Part shown: one piece after another, positions 11,115 to 24,800 of the stretch | Position numbering within the stretch: position 1 is the first letter of the stretch | How the letters are laid out: each line of letters starts with the position of its first letter | Source of the DNA: Glandiceps talaboti | Lineage: Eukaryota; Hemichordata; Enteropneusta; Spengelidae | Assembly: GCF_964340395.1 (NCBI RefSeq) | Contig: NC_135557.1 | Coordinates: 17,894,730-17,942,229, forward strand | DNA length: 47,500 nt | Direction of reading: 5' to 3' | Notes under the pieces: model-generated | Database searches by the model: none | Told to the model about the DNA's origin: nothing | The model's input: the letters and a program-made list of their open reading frames with translations, nothing else | Made by a program: the position numbers and the translations under genes

Positions 11115-14100
11115 CTGAAAATTAAAAAAAAATAATAAAGTTTAAAATGTTCAAGACATTGTAAGACTGTTTAGATGACTTATTGCTATCAATTCATATA
11201 GCTACAGTTGAAGATAAATATTGTTGAACAATCTCTACTAACTGAGTACATAAAACTGTTGGAATCTAAAACTAGTTGCATACCTAAGTGAGCTTCCTGA
11301 ATTGAGTAAATTATGGTGAAAAAATGAAATACTGTCCAAGTTACAAGTTAAATGCATATTGAATATGGTTAAAGTCAATTATGTTGTCCGAGTCTTTGTG
11401 TTTCTTGCTATCTAATGTATTTGAGTGTGAATGTATGTATGTATGTATGAGAGAGAGAGAGTGTGTGTGTGTGTCCATGCATGTGTGAATGTGTGCATAT
11501 GTATGTGAATGAATATGCAATTGTTTGAGCGAGTGTGTGTGTGTGTGTGTGTGTGTGTTTGTTTGTTTCTGCATGTGCACACATGCACGTGTGTGTTCAT
11601 CTCTCTTCTCATCTGAATTCACAATTACACTCTTCCCCGATATTCATTGAGTCCATGAAATATCATGCCTATCACTTGTTAGCACTGTTCTTTAGCACTT
11701 TACCCCATGCTATTGGGTCAGAACAAGAAGATCAACAACCATATTCTCACACTTCCCTACACAGTAATGCATATGTGGCATACGGAAAGATATCATGGCG
11801 TTGACCATCAAATCACATGATTATTAATTTCATGATTTACTGATGTAGTACAATTCTATTTCTGGTTATGAATATTGAAAGACATTGTACTTCATGTACA
11901 TATATTTTTTAATTTAAAAAAAAAAAAATATTTTAATATTATATGTTTAGTTGGGCCACAAACCTGACTAATTGAACAAACTACTTTTGTGGTCCAGCCA
12001 GGAGTTTAAAGTTATTTTTATTTATTTTTCATTGCTGATGTATTTATTGAAATATTTTCTATTCCTCACTAATTGATAGGTCAATTTTCTTTTCTTTTCG
12101 ACTTCTGGCAGAAAGATACGTTATACTAAAGACTGTAAAAGCACAAACATACTGATAAAGTTTTTGACTTGTAAGGATTCTGTATACATACCTCTTGGGT
12201 TCATCATCCTTTGGTTTCTGACCTCTCAATTCTCCTAATCTATCGGCAACAAAGTTTCCAGCCATTTTACCCCCACCATTGTTGGCCAAGAAATCCCGAA
12301 GTCTTGAAGCTGTGGTTTGTTGATGTAAATCTGCTACACGCTCATTAATATTCTATGAAAAGTGATTAAATGAAACGTTGTGAAGAACATGACAATCAAA
12401 TGGAGGCATGTGGTGTAAGAAAATCTGCAATTAGTTGTTTTTCATGAATAAATTTGCAAATGATACAAATCAGCCTATGTTTGTACTGAACCACATGATA
12501 ACTTCATGTTGCAGTGATTAGTAGCCATTTCCAAACTACAGTGATTTTACAATACACGTATCAGTACATCATGTTGATAAAAATAGCAGCCACTTTTAAA
12601 GGAATTGGGGAGAGAAAATATGAGACAAAATAATGTTCAATCAAATTCTCATCATTTTAAAATTTTTATGTATTGCCCTTCCTTATTAGGAGCTCGTAAG
12701 TATTTGCAAAACTTTTTTCAAGTAATGAGCGCACCATTCTCTTGTCGGCATTTATATCTTTATATTTGCTGATATGGTGAATAGTGTGAAAATGAGTCCA
12801 CGATCTTGAGAGCTGTCCAGTTGAGTTTTGTCAAATTTTATTTTCATTTTCAGCAAACCTGTCCAGTTGAGTTTTGTTTAATTTTCTTTTACATTTTCAG
12901 AAACCTGTCTGGTTGAGTTTTATCCGACTTTATATTTTTATTTTTCATTCTCATTCAGTTTTAGTTCTTACCTCAGCCTTGAAGTCTCCATGTGATGGTA
13001 CTTTGACACGGACATTCAGAAGTTCACCAACCACATTAGCCTTATCTTCTGAAGTCTTGGTATGTTTGAAGGCATTCTCTATTGCGGTTCTACCCTGAGT
13101 CAATGGAATACCAGTCAAATGACTTGTGGCTGGCGTTGTGCGTGATCTAGCAAAGAACATGTCCTGACAAACTATATTCATAGCCTGTTAATGAAAATAT
13201 AACATTGAAAATAATTAACACAGTGATCCTCTGCAAACATTCACAAATTTGTCTAATCAAATGGAGGTTCAAGATGACTAAGCATAACCATATGAAAAAT
13301 TTGAATCATTCTGTCAGATTCTGCTTAGACACTGAAGGACAACCAAGTGACTTTTTCAAAACAAGTCTGTTTCCTAATCAATCGTGGAAGAGGAGAATTT
13401 GTGAACAGGAAAAATAGTGTTAATATGATGATGTTTACATGATGATGTTTACCATCTCATATCACTCCATATCACAAGTGATATTCTATGTTAAACAGAG
13501 CTTTTCTCAAACATCATAACAAATTATTAATATTGGCAATGGTATATAAGACATAGTATGTCATTCCCCAATAATTTTCAAGGAATTATGTGTAACTTAA
13601 GGGGCCTTGCCACTATGAGTAGAAGGTGAGAAGTGATAAGACTATTAGGTGACAAGTATTTTCCAGCTGAATAAAAGAGAAGTATGTATCTATTTATAGC
13701 TGCACAAGCTCTGAAAAATGGAAAAGAAAAAGGAAAGTCTGAATATTTTGACTCTTATTTTGAACACAGTAGAACCAATGACGTACACATAAGTTGTTAT
13801 GATGTACAGTTAGCAGGATATAAATACCACATCATTAGTTTGAATTGTTAAACTTTGCTTTGGTCTGGTAGAGTAAATATTTTACACACTACAACGATAA
13901 CAAGACATCGGATTACCTTGAAGAATTCTCTCAAGAATAGTGGATTCCTATCGTCAACAAGATCACCAACTTTGATATGTGCGACACAGTGAAGTACCAC
14001 CATAATGAATTCACCAACGGATTCCAATCTCTCTTGTCGTATGAACAGAATATTATTGGCATGTTGGTAGAAGAAGGAATTACGGAACATGTTTCTGTCG

Positions 14101-17100
14101 TAATTATTCTGTGGAAGATTGGATGCCAGGAGAAGAGTGATATCTGGTGTTCTGATCAAGTGTCGGAGCATTCGTATGAGGAATACACCAAAGCGGTAGA
14201 CGACAAATTGGCTTGGTGTAACGCTGTTGATATCTAGAGGTACCAGTTCACCATAGCATGTCCACTGAGCGTCTTTGACATCGATGAATGGATCACTGCC
14301 AGCACCTAAAGATAAATGAATAAAGAGAGACGTTATCTTCAAATGTCTGTACAAACAGTTTCACTATCATTTTCAATAAATCTAGTTGCTATGGCTATTT
14401 TCCTAGTTGCTAGGGACTTAAGTTATAATTGAGAAACCTTATTTTCTAGCAATTCTATTACATATTTCAATCAATAAACACTTTGCCAAGGTCTGATATC
14501 CTACTCAAAGAAGATATTGAATATTCATATTCAGTCTGAACCAAACTGCAGTTAACTTTGATTTAGTTGCCTAGTAACGAACCACAGCTGTACGACCACT
14601 GTAACCATAATTATTGTTGCTAGGGATGTCATCCTAAATTTGGAATGCCAACTTATGGCCTACCTATGATTCATAACTTCAAGTAAAACTATCATGCAAA
14701 TTCATGTTCTCTAAATATATCTACTGAAAGCTGAGTGAAATAGTTGCTAAATAAGAGAACGAGGGGTCACATGATGTCTACTAGTGGCAGTAATGTTTTA
14801 TAATACATCACATTCTTAGGCACATATTCTTTTCATAGTCATGGTAAATCTCCTATAAATTGTGCGACATGAATATTGCCCTAGGGAAAAAAAATGCGAG
14901 TAGTGTCCCTATATGCTAATTGTGGTCACTATGGACCAATTAGTCTATATCACATTGTATGATCTGAGCAAATTACAAATAAAGTATATACGACCGTGAT
15001 GTGCACGTCTGCTGATTTCAACAATGCATGTCCTTGGCAAGGACTTCCACTAAACAATGAATAAAAAACAAGTTTCAACATACTTATGTAAGCAATCACA
15101 CAAGATGTAAAATCATCCAGTTTTGTTCAAGATCCAAAGTTTCTTACTTTCATCTTTCTTAAACCTACCATAGACTCCAGCACCATGTAATCCCATACCA
15201 TCACCAGCATTCTTCTTCAGCATTTCTTCCATATCAAGCAGTTGTTTATAGAAATCTGAATTCATTAATGACGTCATCCAGTCATCACCAACTCCCAGCG
15301 GCAAGCCACCGTCCGATGTCTGGCCCTTCTTATTCCACAGGGACGGGTCATCAGGTCGTAGTGAGTCATTATTGGATCGATTTAAGTCAGCAGCACCTAG
15401 AGTACACACAGAATATTAATAGTTAAACATCAATGACCGTGGGTACCTTCATGAAGCAAATGTTTAGAGTCTTCTGTGACTCTAAGTCTCTGGGGCACTA
15501 GTTCAGAGAATAATTCTGGCAATATGCCAACTGTTTAGCTCTATGTAAATTACATTGGACACATCAATGTATAAACAACATATAAAAGCCTTTCCTATCT
15601 GTCCAGATAGGGTAGTGAGACAGGTTATAGTCAACTAAACTCTGGCATGGTGCCAAGTAAATTAAGCTTGGCATGCTGCCAATTACATTTGGCACTGTGC
15701 CAACTGTTTGGCTGACTGCCAATTATCTAATATTTCAAGCAACCCATGTACAATACCTAATGAAAGGAGATTGTCTGTATTTCAAATACACTTTATTGGT
15801 TGTAAAATGAAAATTTGATTTTCTTTATCTTTCAATTCACCTTTAGCTTGTACAATATTCAGCTGATCTAGTTCCTGTCTGGAAGCTACTTCAGATGACA
15901 TATCGTTTTCCTTCTCAATCTTTGAAAGTTCTGATCGCTTCTTTCTCTTTCTCCTGGCTTCAAGTTTCTTTCGGACATCATCTCTTTGTTTTTCTTGTTC
16001 TTTTCTTTGCACTTCATCCCAAGCTTTCATGGCAGCCTCATGGTCAGCCATGATTTTCTGCAAGAAGACAGAGAAGATTATACTATGTACGCGCCAGATG
16101 CAACAAAAAATACGGAACATATGACCCCTTAGGTCAATAATATTTTCCCTGGCTGAACGAAGAAAAATATTGGAGAATAATATCTACTTATATCTGCACT
16201 AGCTGCAACTGGAATGCTTTTTAAAACTGTTTTGTCAGATATAGTGACCAATAGCTGTAATAGTGTTCACAATGAGATGAAATGAATATCCTGTGGGCAA
16301 ACACAATTATGTAGCAGTACACACAGTATGGTGGACTATATCCAATCAAATTGGTAAAATACAGAGGAAGCAATTTCAGCTTTACCAGATTTCCAACTTT
16401 CTGTTACCGGCATTTCAAAACCTAGATACACACTTTAAAATTGCATTTATAATTATGAAATAGCAATCATGCGTGTGACATATTATCAAATGCAGCTCAA
16501 AAAACGGAATTAAAATCATACATACCCTTTTCTTGGCCTCATCACTTTCTCCCTGCAACTCAGCTTGTAGACGTTTATCTCGTTCCTCTTTCTGCTGTTG
16601 CCGTAGTTGTTCCCTCTCCAATTCTCTCTCACGCATTCTTTGTTCATCTTTCTGTCTTTGTCTCTCAATATCGTCTTCCAATGCCCTGTCAAATCATCAT
16701 CACATACTTTCAGTAAACTAACAACATGCTAAATTTTCTGCACTCATATGTGTCTGTGTGTGTCTGTGTGTACAGCAACTATGTATGTATGTATGTATGT
16801 ATGTATGTATGTATATATGCATGCATGCAGGTACGTACGTATGTATGTGCGTACGTACATATGTACATATGCATGCATGTATGTGTGTATAATACATTCA
16901 TACAAATACATGAATATATATATGCACACACACATACACACATACATACACACATACATACATACATACATACATACTTACGTACTTACGTACGTACATA
17001 CATACATACATACATACACATATATTATGTACATGTATATGCAATATTATATATAAATTTTCTTTTGATATTGATTAATTACTAGACTAAGTTTTTTTTC

Positions 17101-18834
17101 ATGAAGAATATCTCCTGAGTGGAATATTTTATTTATAATCTTACTTCAGTTGTTCTTGCATTTTCCTTCTCCTTTCTTCATCTTGTTTGCGTTTCTCAGC
17201 TTTGATTCTATCCATCTCCTCTTTCAATTCTTTCATCTTGGTTTCTCGGAACTTCTTAGCTTCAGCTGCAGCTTGGTCAGCCGCTTGTGCATACTGTTTG
17301 ACTAATTCCTGGAAACGAAAATGGAGGACAGTCAAGTATTTAGTCATACAGAGGAGTTTTAAGGGACAATCACATAATATCGCAGAAGCTCAATAAACGA
17401 ACTTTGTCTGTTTATGACAACCCCCCCCTCACCCTAAACATACCTTAACAAGTGAAACATTTTTTTTTTTAATTTTTTTTTTATCTTTTTAATTTTTATT
17501 ATTATTTTTATTTTTTTTTTATTCCCTGTGCTCAAGTGCAACATTGACATGTTTATATATGATGTAAACCATAGTGAAAACTATAACAGTCACACCGCTA
17601 CAATTAATTGATGCAAACACATTACAATACTATCAAAAACCCAGCACTGTATTTCACATTAGCAGTAAATTATTCACTTATGAATCTCAGTAGTAAATTC
17701 AGAACCTGTTATCATTGAAGGCGTAAAAGTTTTCGAAATTTTATTAGAAATGTGAAAATGAAATTCAGCAATTGCATTGACACCAGACCCCCTAAATGAA
17801 TAAAGTTCGCTTATTGATCTTCTGCGACATTGTTCAACCGTCCCTAATGAACCATCTGTTTTCTTCATCAGTAGCCATTCATCATGTGTTTGTGCAATTC
17901 AACAAAACACGTTCAATCACAGTCTCTTTATAGGCGAACGTCTTATCTTGTAAAATGCTATTGAATGATGTATCAATACCAGTGCGACTAATCACCTGGT
18001 TTCATGTTGCGATAGTCACAATAAAGATAACACACAAACAACTCTTACATAATAGTGTCTGCTCTACATTTTATATGTATTTTGTTATCATTAACAAATA
18101 TAACATATCTATGGTTGCATATTCAACCACCGTTTTTCTCTAGGGGCTATGGTACAAAGTCTGGTTAACTTATTTGTGTGTTTTTTTTGTTAGGTGCTTC
18201 AATATATTCAAGATATTACACATGTCCAACACAGTTTGCCCTTAAGCCAATTTGACGCACTACTGACGCACACAATTTCCAGTGACACACCAAAATTTGG
18301 TTTTCCTCTATCTCTTACTCAGTAGTGACTCACAAGAAATGTCAGTTTTTACATTTTGACTCACAACAACAAAATTTGGCTACCATTAGAGGGTACACTG
18401 GTCTAAAAGTAATGATGTTCTGTTCTGTCCTTTTTTTATCCAAACCAACCAAACTGGAAAGCATATACTGTAGACAAGCTACGACAAACTTTTGGAGCTT
18501 GTGTGCACCATTCAATCTTAGACATTGATAATCAAATATAATATTTGACATCACTATTACTGAATAACAAAGTGATAATTTTTTTTTTGAGTTTGCTTTT
18601 CAAACACCAACCAGGTTGAGATTATACTGAGTTCACATACATCTACAGGGAAATGCAATTTCTGGAAATAAAGGCATTTTCATAAACTTTGGTTTCTGGA
18701 GAATTATTTCATGACATTACATCAAATGCATTATACTCAAATTGCCACAACACAATGATTTGAAACTTGTTCCTTCTTCATTGTTCAGTGTAGTTCCTTG
18801 CCATGGACATGAATTGTCTCATGGGAGTCAATAG

Positions 18835-18869
<35 letters not shown>

Positions 18870-21800
18870 CACTACCAGAACTTACATAGTCATGTTTTGT
18901 TTATTTGACGGTAATAAGCACTTAGGAGTCTTTACACTCAAAAAATCAAAACTTGCAAATATTGACACAAATTCTCACCTCTTCAGCATGTGAGATATCC
19001 CTCATAGCGTCTGCCAACTCTCGCAATTGTTTCTCCTTCAATGCAAGTCTTTCATGGGCTTGTTTTACATCAAGTCCTGGTAGCAAGTCTCTCTCTGCCT
19101 GCTCTATCTTCTGAGTTGTTATCTTATCAAAGTCACCAAGTTGTTTCTATCATAGTATAAAAATGATGAGAAATTATTAATTATTTATTATTCAATTTTC
19201 CATTTATTTGTTTACCTGTGTTTTGATACAATCAAACTTGACAAGCTCTTAAAGTAATAAAGCGCAAGTAATAGAAATCAAACAAAATACTTCTTAGACA
19301 ACAGATTAGATTAGATTAGATTAGATAAATTATTACCAGAAAAACAGCACTATTGCCAACTATAATTATTAAGACAATAATCTTAGACGAATATCTCTCC
19401 TAACACTGTGCTGTATTTATTTTGAACTTTGTGCATGTCAATGAGCAAAGATTGAATATAGTATATGTCTTATCATTGTGCTAGTCAGAAACAAGTATGT
19501 TTTATCATTGTGCTAGTCAGAAACAAGTATGTTTTATCATTGTGCTAGTTAGAAACAAGTATGTTTTATCATTGTGCTAGTCAGAAACAAGTATGTTTTA
19601 TCATTGTGCTAGTTAGAAACAAGTATGTTTTATCATTGTGCTAGTTAGAAACAAGTATGTTTTATCATTGTGCTAGTCAGAAACAAGTATGTTTTATCAT
19701 TGTGCTAGTTAGAAACAAGTATGTTTTATCATTGTGCTAGTTAGAAACAAGTATGTTTTATCATTGTGCTAGTTAGAAACAAGTATGTTTTATCATTGTG
19801 CTAGTCAGAAACAAGTATGTTTTATCATTGTGCTAGTCAGAAACAAGTATGTTTTATCATTGTGCTAGTCAGAAACAAGTATGTTTTATCATTATGCTAG
19901 TTAGAAACAAGTATGTTTTATCATTGTGCTAGTCAGAAACAAGTATGTTTTATCATTGTGCTAGTTAGAAACAAGTATGTTTTATCTTTGTGCTAGTTAG
20001 AAACAAGTATGTTTTATCTTTGTACCAACTTTGAAACTAGGTTATCGTTTATCATTGTAATAAGTCTGAAATTAACATGTTTCATGACTGAGCAAAATTT
20101 ACATCTTCTCAAGTTTTATTGCTGTGCAAATTTTGTAAGGAGAGGGTTATGCATCAAAGCTGAGCCAAGTTTATAACTATAATATATGTTATCACTTTGC
20201 GATGTTTAAGGTTTTAATTTTGTGCTGTTTGTGCCTAACTGTATTTTATCACTGTACAAATTGATAACCATAACGTACTTTATGTTGGCGTAGTAGATCT
20301 TCTTTCCTGTCATTCAATTCCTCTTCAGTCATATCTCCAGGATTTGCAATCAAGTCCATAATTTCTTGTTGTTGAGCAGCTAGCAGTTTGTCTCTTTCTA
20401 ACTGTCTCTGGTCAGCCATCTTGGCCCGTGCCTCAGCAATTGCTGCTGCTCTTTCTTGTTTCATTTGCTCTTCCTAAAATAAAAATGAGTCACAGATGAT
20501 TTTTTTTAGAATGAATGTTATGCTACGCAATTGTCAGCACATTGAAGACATTGTACAATGAGTAAAACTGAAGTAAAGCACTTTCTGTATGTGCTACACT
20601 TGTTTATAGCATTCATATCAAGTGTAAATGTATACTGTTTCATTGGTTTATTTACAATCCTAGAGTATGTGGCCTTTCTGATGTGGTCAATTAGCAAATG
20701 AAACAGTATACTTTTACACTTAATATGGATGCTATAAATCATTGTACATACAGAAAACACTTTACTTTGGTGTTATGGGTTGTATCAAGTCATCGTAGTA
20801 GAAAACTATACCATGGAAATAAAACTCATATGTTAGCTGTTCCTTTGTTCAAGAAACCTTAAACCCATTTTTAGTTCAATGATAAAAAGCAATTCATGTC
20901 CCTGTACTTCCAACACGCTGTGCCAAGTGTTATTAATCCAATTCATTTTATATGTACTCTCTCTGTTTGTAACAAGTTCTCTTTAGGCAGACATGATCAA
21001 AATACCATGGGAACTTGCAATTTGTTTGTGAACGTGAGCAATTATGTAAAGGAGCCACAAAACAGTTCTTATCAAATGATGAAATATAATATAATTTCCA
21101 ACATCCTGTTCAAGTGTTACTAGTCCAATTAATTTACTTTCCCTGTTTTTAACGAGTTCGGATAGAAATACATTTAATATGCCAGTCATATTCTATAACA
21201 TGATTGAAAATCTTGCTTACTTGATTGACAGTTTCCTTGATATGTCTCTGTCGAAGTACTCTGTAAATGACATTTTCAGCTGACACGTCTTCACCTTCTA
21301 ATTCTCCTTGGATTGCTGGACGCTCTTTACCTTTCATCTGAAAACAGATCACATCAATTCATCTTTTAAGTTTTAAGGACAGAAAAATATTAGGGAATAA
21401 TACCCGGAAAGATTATAGAGTTTTGCTTAGGTGGCATGATGCTTTTTTACTACCAAACCAGAGTGACTATAGAGTTTCACTTAGGCAAGATGATGATTTT
21501 ACTGTTAAACTAGTGTCTGTATCCACCCCTCCCTCCCTGTAATGTGTCAAAATATTGGAAATAATGTTTTAATATAATGTAGATTAAAGAACCTTTCTAT
21601 CAAACCCAATTTTAAATATTTTGAAGTCCATGTCTCCAAACTGGCTAATCATTATGGTTGGACTGACTGCAGTTTTCTCAATAAACTCATTTAACATGGC
21701 ATTGCATATACCGGTACCAAGATCCCCATGTCTTCATAAACATTTCTATATTTTTGCAAAGTAAACAAGAAAACAGACGAATACAGGTGTTTAGTTATAC

Positions 21801-24800
21801 CTCATTTGAAAGTATCTCTTCTCTCTCATGTTGTTGTTTAGCCAGTTCTCGATTCATCTCAGCAGTGTGTTTGTCTTTCAGACTTTCTGCCTTTCGCTTC
21901 CTTTTCTCGGCTAACCTCTCTTGTAACTGTTTCTTCTGCCTTGACTTTTCCCTGTCCATATTCTCAGCTAAACGTGCCATCTACAAAGACAACAAAATTC
22001 ATAATCTAAGAAGGTAGATGGTAAATGCTATACATAATGCCTACCTGGGTTCTCCAGGAGTCTACATGTACCAAAATTATTGTACGGGGAATGGAAATTT
22101 TCGCAAAATTTTTAGCAGGTTTCCCCTTTGTCACCAAGGTTCCCAATCAAAATTATGCAAATCTATGCAAATCATACCAGACCCCCCCCCCCCCACACAC
22201 ACACACACACACATTGTCAATGAAATCATGACACAGGGAATAACAATATTAATCTATACAAATTTACCTGGTTTCTATTTCTGTTTATAACAACATTACT
22301 AGATTTCCCCCTCTGTTTAATACCAATATCACAACATCAGTAAAAACACAATAAAACGTAATGCAGCATCAGTCTCTTCAAATTTCAGTTAATTTCGCTA
22401 TTCAAAATAATTATTTTCTGAGAATTTTGACACCATGGGGTAACTTTATGATCATTATGATTTTATTAGAAGGTAAATTGTCTACAATTACAACTCTCAT
22501 TATATGCAATTTTGAAATCATGAACTTCTTCACTTAGTGGTTCTTGATACCTGGACATCTAGCTGTTGACTTAATTCCCTTATTACCCATACACTTGAGG
22601 GATCATTACTGGAAGTATTATCTCTTCAGTAATCACTACATGTATACATACATACATACATGCATGCATGCATGCATGCACACACGCACGCACGCACACT
22701 CACACACACACACACACACACATACATGCATGCATGTACATACATACATACATACATATATACATACATACTTACATGCATACATGTACGCATGTACATA
22801 CATACATACATACATGTACATACATACATGCATACATGCATGCATCACACAATTACATACTCTCTCATAATTTTCCATGCATGCATGCATGCACACACAC
22901 ACACACACACGCACGCACGCACACACGCACGCACATACACACACACACATACATGCATGCATGCATGTACATACATACATACATACATACATACATACAT
23001 ACATAAATACATACATACATGTATGCATGTACATACATACATACATACATACATACATACATACATACATACATACATACATACATACATACATACATGC
23101 ATACATACATACATGCATACATGCATCAAACACAATTCCATACTCTCTCATAATTTTTCAGTCTTTCATTAATTTACCTCTTTTCTATGTTCTTCCATCA
23201 ATCTCTGGTACTCTTCTTCACCCAGTTGTTTCCTCTTTAGTAACATCTCCTTTTCAAATTCAGCATCTTTCTGTCGGATTAACTTTTGTTTTTCCTCATC
23301 CATACTCGTGTTAATTTCACTCTCTGCCTTCTTTCCTTCATTTTCAATGTCTTTCTTCACCTTGTGATCCTCGGTAATCTGTTTTATCTCCAACTCAGCT
23401 TGTTTATCAATTTGTTTTTCCTTGAGGAAACACAGAAAAAAAATATATCAAATTAGTTTGTATGAAAAGAAAGCACTGGTTAGTCTGAAATATTCATTCA
23501 ACTCTGTTTCTGAACCCTTTGGCATCAACTACCAGTCATTATCTTTACAGCACCATATACAACTCATGAAAAAACACCGGTGCATTTGCTTGAATGAAGT
23601 AAGCTAAGGAAAGACTTCAGGCAATGACAAAATTAGGTAAACAACAATACAACTGATACAAAAACACCACTGGGTACGCCAGATGTAGTTTCAGGTGTCA
23701 CTTGTATCAATTTGTTTATATACGAGGACGTTATAATGTAAATCATCACTAGCATTGCTACATTTCTTTTACATGAGGTACGTACTAACATCTTTGATGG
23801 TAAATCATATTACATATTAATTGATATATTATATAATATTCTTGAAATGACTCGAGTTGTGTCATACTAATTCCTGAACTGTCACCAAAATATCAATTGT
23901 GCACTTACAGACACTATAGGTACCATAGTGAAGGACGATAAACAACTTTAATTGGGCTAACAAGATGTCATCTCCCATTCCAAAAATAAATATCACCTCA
24001 ATACATTGATTTACAAGTGAATTGAAGTTGCCTTGGCGTTACACTCATGGGATTTGATGTTTTCTTTACAGGACATAGGCATATTTCAACAACAGAGTCA
24101 CCACACACATACATCGTTTTTTTAGGTTGGAAACAATAAGAGTAAAGTTGTTTATAACTAAAAAGTCCAAAATGACTCAAGTTGCCATCCAAATGGTCAT
24201 TTTAAGTTAACAAATCGTACCGATTGCCGCATCAGTTACGTCAAAATTTTTACTATCTATTAGTCTTTCAATAGCCAATGGCACGGACATCCAGATCAAT
24301 TCATGTTTTTTTCCAATTTTAATGACACAAAAGGACTATGTATAACCCCGTAAGCCTCATCAGAAATAAAAAGGTATTCAACTATGTCCTTTTATGTGGA
24401 TGTCCATCTCAAGTAAACAAAATGCTTTTCATCAAACCTGTAATTTCTTGAGTTTGTTCTGGATATCTTCTGATACTAATGCCGCGTTAATATTGTCAAT
24501 AGCTTGACCACCTTCATCACCACCTCGGAGAGCCTGACGACAAATAGATTTTATATCAGATATGAGATGAAATTTTACAATATGCTATGAAAATGGAATC
24601 AATTTAGAAAGTAAATTGAATTTAATAATGTTCACAGTATAAAATAATAAATGTATTCATGACTTTCAAGTAAAACTACAGACATTGATGAGATGTGTGA
24701 ATGTAAATGATGACAAAATATACTGCACATTTCATGTTAGTGTTCAGTTACTCTGGTTGATACAATAACAAACACATCTATAAGAAACTGAACATGCTAT

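Noticed and set aside
13977-14237. Plus-strand 86-residue frame
   Set aside because: It is the antisense shadow of exon 38.
12972-14305. Calling the C-terminal domain a zinc metalloprotease
   Set aside because: The motif lacks the catalytic Glu of HExxH, and I could not run a profile search. Reported only as a His/Asp pattern.
17145-17308. TAA after QLK as the end of the gene
   Set aside because: The TAA overlaps a GTAAGA donor. Splicing before it joins in frame to exon 35, and coding continues.
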